Below, in pieces: positions 34,964-37,353 of a DNA stretch of 37,353 nucleotides. Positions within the stretch are counted from its first letter, which is position 1. Each line of letters opens with the position of its first letter. The translations under genes were made by a program, and so were the position numbers. Origin of the DNA: Sphingobacteriaceae bacterium (GTDB taxonomy: Bacteria; Bacteroidota; Bacteroidia; Sphingobacteriales; Sphingobacteriaceae). Below the pieces are notes generated by a model that was not told the origin of the DNA, searched no databases, and saw only the letters and a list, made by a program, of their open reading frames with translations. The stretch covers positions 1 through 37,353 of the forward strand of contig CAHJWG010000015.1 of NCBI GenBank assembly GCA_903642215.1, read 5' to 3'.

Positions 34964-36047
34964 TTCTATATCAACGCTATCGCCCGGCCAAGCTGAGGTT
35001 GAATATGAAACGGCCGTTCATCGGGATAAAGCTGTAATATTTATCCGCTTTGAACATAACAGCCAAACCCGGCAGGATGTTAAAAACCTGGCCGGCATTA
35101 AGTGGAGTCAGTCTGCAAAAGCCTGGTATGTGGCGGATAATCAACATCAGCGTGAAAAATTTGGTTTACAGCCCGAACCGGCAGGGAAAAATGTGTTGGC
35201 GCATATTGAAGCCGAGAACCGGCCCGCCCTCCGGCTTTTTGTAGAAACTTTACAGTTAAAAGCTTACAGCGCAAGTACGATTAAAACTTACCGGAACGAA
35301 TTTGCCCAACTGCTTTACCTGCTTAAAACCATACCGGTAGCTACTTTGGATGCTTTAAAACTGCGCAGCTACTTTTTATATTGTACCAATACGTTAAAAC
35401 TTTCTGAAAATACGCTGCATAGCCGCATGAACGCTATCAAGTTTTATTTTGAGCAGGTACTGCATGTAGAAAAATTATTTTTTGCTGTCCCGAGGCCAAA
35501 AAAGCCCACGCTGTTGCCACAGGTAATTTCTGCAAAGGATATTAAGAAGCTTTTTGAAATAACCCCGAACCTGAAGCATAACCTGATGTTGAAACTATGT
35601 TACGGGATGGGTTTGCGGGTAAGTGAGATTACCAACCTTAAAATTACCGATATTGACAGTAAAGCCATGCAGGTTTTTATTGAAAGGGCCAAAGGTAAAA
35701 AAGACCGTTATACCAATTTGCCCGAAAGTATTTTACAGCAGCTCCGCGAATATTACAAAACCTATAAGCCGGGCAAATATTTGTTTGAAGGCCAGTACGG
35801 CGACCGTTACAGCATCCGGAGTGCGCAAAAGGTTTTTAAAGATGCCATGCTAAAGGCAAGGATTAATAAAAATGTTGGCATACATGGTTTGAGGCATAGT
35901 TTTGCAACCCATTTATTGGATAACGGCACGGATATCAAATTTATCCAGGAGCTGCTGGGGCATCAGGATATTAAAACCACGCTGCGCTACATCCATGTAA
36001 CCAGGCTATCGATGAAGAACATTAAAAGTCCGTTAGATATGCTGTAA
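34944..36047 (+). CDS. Tyrosine recombinase / integrase
   Basis: 367 residues. Residues about 12-80 form an N-terminal domain often found on Bacteroidota integrases (VIFIRFEHN, IKWSQSAKAWYVAD), then a SAM-like core-binding domain (about 90-180) and the catalytic domain. Catalytic set: R225 in GMGLRVSEI, Lys in RAKGKKDRY, H314 and R317 in HGLRHSFATHLL, H340 in LLGHQD and nucleophile Y349 in TLRYIHV. The protein ends in IKSPLDML, an ending shared with Xer/IntI relatives. The R-to-HxxR distance (about 89) is Xer-like; the additional domain of canonical integron IntI is absent. It reads toward the inverted-repeat array that begins at 36278. Confidence 0.92.
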   Translation: MKLPTTDSISTLSPGQAEVEYETAVHRDKAVIFIRFEHNSQTRQDVKNLAGIKWSQSAKAWYVADNQHQREKFGLQPEPAGKNVLAHIEAENRPALRLFVETLQLKAYSASTIKTYRNEFAQLLYLLKTIPVATLDALKLRSYFLYCTNTLKLSENTLHSRMNAIKFYFEQVLHVEKLFFAVPRPKKPTLLPQVISAKDIKKLFEITPNLKHNLMLKLCYGMGLRVSEITNLKITDIDSKAMQVFIERAKGKKDRYTNLPESILQQLREYYKTYKPGKYLFEGQYGDRYSIRSAQKVFKDAMLKARINKNVGIHGLRHSFATHLLDNGTDIKFIQELLGHQDIKTTLRYIHVTRLSMKNIKSPLDML

Positions 36048-36049
36048 TA

Positions 36050-36128
36050 AATACAAAACGCGAAGTACGCATTTTGTATTGCTCAATTTCGGCAATACAA
36101 AAAAGCGAAGTACGCATTTGGTATTGCT
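36050..36128. repeat. Two direct copies of a hairpin repeat behind the recombinase gene
   Basis: Copies at 36050-36083 and 36094-36128 share AATACAAAA, then GCGAAGTACGCAT, then GTATTGCT. The first copy is a hairpin with a perfect 9-bp stem (AATACAAAA/TTTTGTATT) around a GCG-AAGTA-CGC core. They begin three bases after the recombinase stop. They could be a terminator, a recombinase-binding site or both. Confidence 0.8.
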
Positions 36129-36277
36129 GAGCGTTTAAAACCGGTTTCCCTTAATGTAATTAAAAGAGGTAGTAGATTGGAAATAAGTACATTATCAAAA
36201 AAATTAGTTTTAATTTTTTCCTTGGATAAAAATTTTACTTTTGTAACTGACATGCCGAAAGGTGCGTATATTATATA

Positions 36278-36814
36278 GTTACGTGTAACTTAAGACCTGC
36301 AAAACGCCGAATGACTTGCAAGCTGAAATTTTAATAATTGCAAGTTTGACTTTTAATTTTCGCCGACTTTTTATTATGCTGTTTTAAGCAAACTTTTTTG
36401 GCAGACTTTCGGAGAACTAAATTTGCCTCGTAAAAACAGCATAGTTTGCTGACTTCTTTTATGATCAAAAAAGCAAAGTTTGCAAAAAATATGTTTGTGG
36501 CTTTTATGCAAGCAAAACTTGCGACTTGGAAATTTTAAATTTAATAATTGCTCAGTAAAGTTTGGTTTGGCAGACTAATTTGCAAAATGAAAAGTTCAGT
36601 TTTGTAATAAAAAATTAAGCTACACGTAACATTGGTTTGGCAAAAAACTGGCGGACGAATTAAACATCAACTTTTATTTTGCTATTTTGCTTCAGTTTCG
36701 GCGGACGGAACAACAAATTTAGCTGTTAAAAACAGTATTGGACATTTGAGCTTTAATTTAACTTTGGTTTCGGCCGACGAGTTTCAATTTCCAGTTCTTC
36801 GCCAAGCCTTGAAC
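36278..36814 (+). other. Cassette-like unit 1 (no convincing gene)
   Basis: Opens with GTTACGTGTAAC (36278-36289). Its inverse complement, with one difference, GCTACACGTAAC, lies at 36619-36630. The extended match is 16 of 17. The following 184 bases carry the palindromic arms of the attC-like site. The body is AT-rich with no frame I would call a gene. The unit is 537 bp to the next GTT site. Confidence 0.6.
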
Positions 36815-36826
36815 GTTGGTGGCAAC
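36619..36826 (+). repeat. attC-like recombination site 1
   Basis: From GCTACACGTAAC (R''-like) to GTTGGTGGCAAC (R'-like), 208 bp. The 5' arm (36631-36656) and 3' arm (36791-36814) can pair: TTGGCAAAAAACTGG with CCAGTTCTTCGCCAA matches at 13 of 15. Both arms recur at the second site. The layout of outer GTT/AAC boxes with imperfect pairing arms is that of integron attC sites; function inferred. Confidence 0.55.
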
Positions 36827-37279
36827 TCCGCCGAACAAAGTACCGACGAAAGCGTGCCAGACAAAACCAAAAAGCTGACCGATTTTATAAAGCTGGCTTT
36901 CCGGAATGTTATCTTTATCGGTGTAAAACTTGTAAACTGATTTTGGCTTGTAAAAGCAGTATTGCCGGCGGACTTTTATTTTTCCGGTTTACAAAGTTGA
37001 AAAAACGGGAAACTGAACTTTGCGGCTTTTTAATTCGGCAACCTTCCGGCAGACTTGAAAAAATATAATCCAAGTCTAAGTTACTCAAAGTATCATCTGA
37101 CAAGTTCAAGTTTTTTATTTGTAAAAACAGTATCTCAAAGTTAGAAATGAGCTGCCACCAACATTGGTTTGGCAAAAAACTGGCGGACGGAAGTTATTGA
37201 ACTTTTGTAATTCTTTTTATCTTCGGTTGTGGTTTGGGCTGACGGGTTTCAAATTCCAGTTCTTCGCCAAGCCTTCAAC
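36815..37279 (+). other. Cassette-like unit 2 (no convincing gene)
   Basis: Opens with GTTGGTGGCAAC (36815-36826) and is closed by GCTGCCACCAAC (37151-37162), the inverse complement with one difference at the same relative position as in unit 1. It is 465 bp long to the next GTT site. Short frames across it either span the recombination sites or lack an ATG. It probably is non-coding. Confidence 0.6.
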
Positions 37280-37291
37280 GTTAGCGGTAAC
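37151..37291 (+). repeat. attC-like recombination site 2
   Basis: 141 bp from GCTGCCACCAAC to GTTAGCGGTAAC. The 26-base 5' arm (37163-37188) is identical to that of site 1 (36631-36656), and the 24-base 3' arm (37256-37279) differs from 36791-36814 at one base. The central part differs in length and sequence, as attC sites do. A third unit starts at 37280 and runs out of the window. Confidence 0.55.
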
Positions 37292-37353
37292 TTCCGAACA
37301 AATTCGCCAGACAAACTAAACCAGCAACTTTGTGCTTTATTAACTTTGTATTT

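Noticed and set aside
34944..36047. Canonical integron integrase IntI
   Set aside because: The distance between the first Arg and the HxxR motif is too short to hold the IntI-specific additional domain, and the gene reads toward the array; it is therefore called only a tyrosine recombinase.
36632..36940. Plus-strand 102-codon frame in the array
   Set aside because: It starts in the 5' arm of the first attC-like site and crosses the GTT box at 36815; repeated arm sequence explains much of it.
36915..37175. Minus-strand 86-codon frame in unit 2
   Set aside because: It has only a TTG start inside the conserved arm of the second site and no recognisable domain.

Overview
The window looks like a Bacteroidota chromosome, most likely from the Pedobacter/Mucilaginibacter group (Sphingobacteriaceae). 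This is inferred from low G+C, TAnnTTTG-type -7 promoter boxes, a UpxY-type NusG paralogue, an exosortase/Wzy-like polysaccharide cluster, and integrases and repeats of Bacteroidota style. No tRNA, rRNA or CRISPR array was seen.

Layout. (1) Positions 1-262 hold two tandem 116-bp hairpin repeats plus a partial third. (2) Positions 267-23477, minus strand, form one long, tightly overlapping exopolysaccharide operon read right to left: Wza-like export lipoprotein, Wzc-like tyrosine autokinase, UpxY-type antiterminator, asparagine synthase, then a long run of glycosyltransferases and methyltransferases (one FkbM), a Wzy-like membrane protein, and finally a glycosyltransferase fused to an exosortase and a WcaF-like O-acetyltransferase. 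(3) Positions 23556-25431, plus strand, hold a GT2 and a WecA/MraY-family initiating sugar-phosphate transferase. Together (2) and (3) can start, extend, decorate, polymerise and export a surface polysaccharide. No Wzx flippase and no PEP-CTERM-like exosortase substrate is visible. (4) Positions 25486-29132 carry core glycolysis (gap, pgk) with a small lipoprotein and a GNAT enzyme between them.

(5) Positions 29059-31746 are the first accessory block. A solitary OLD-like ATPase/TOPRIM nuclease gene sits exactly behind pgk, flanked by two 96-bp direct repeats that are copies of the pgk 3' end. This suggests an insertion that rebuilt the end of its target gene. Next to it is an MNT-HEPN toxin-antitoxin pair whose HEPN gene has two in-frame stop codons in front of or just behind its catalytic motif. 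(6) Positions 31762-34485 hold a secreted S15/CocE-type hydrolase, a 261-bp element with perfect 39-bp inverted ends, and a TMEM220-family membrane protein.

(7) Positions 34610-37353 are the most intriguing part. A short ssb gene overlaps a tyrosine recombinase gene, followed by an array of units that begin with GTT-N6-AAC and end with its inverse complement. The N6 differs between units but stays complementary within each unit, and the sites between units carry conserved palindromic arms. This matches the logic of integron cassettes and attC sites, although the recombinase lacks the spacing expected of a canonical IntI and the cassettes appear gene-less.

Across the whole window a 12-bp motif, ATRCTTCTTTTA, and a sister form, ATRCTGTTTTTA, recur roughly 35 times in both orientations, inside genes and between them.
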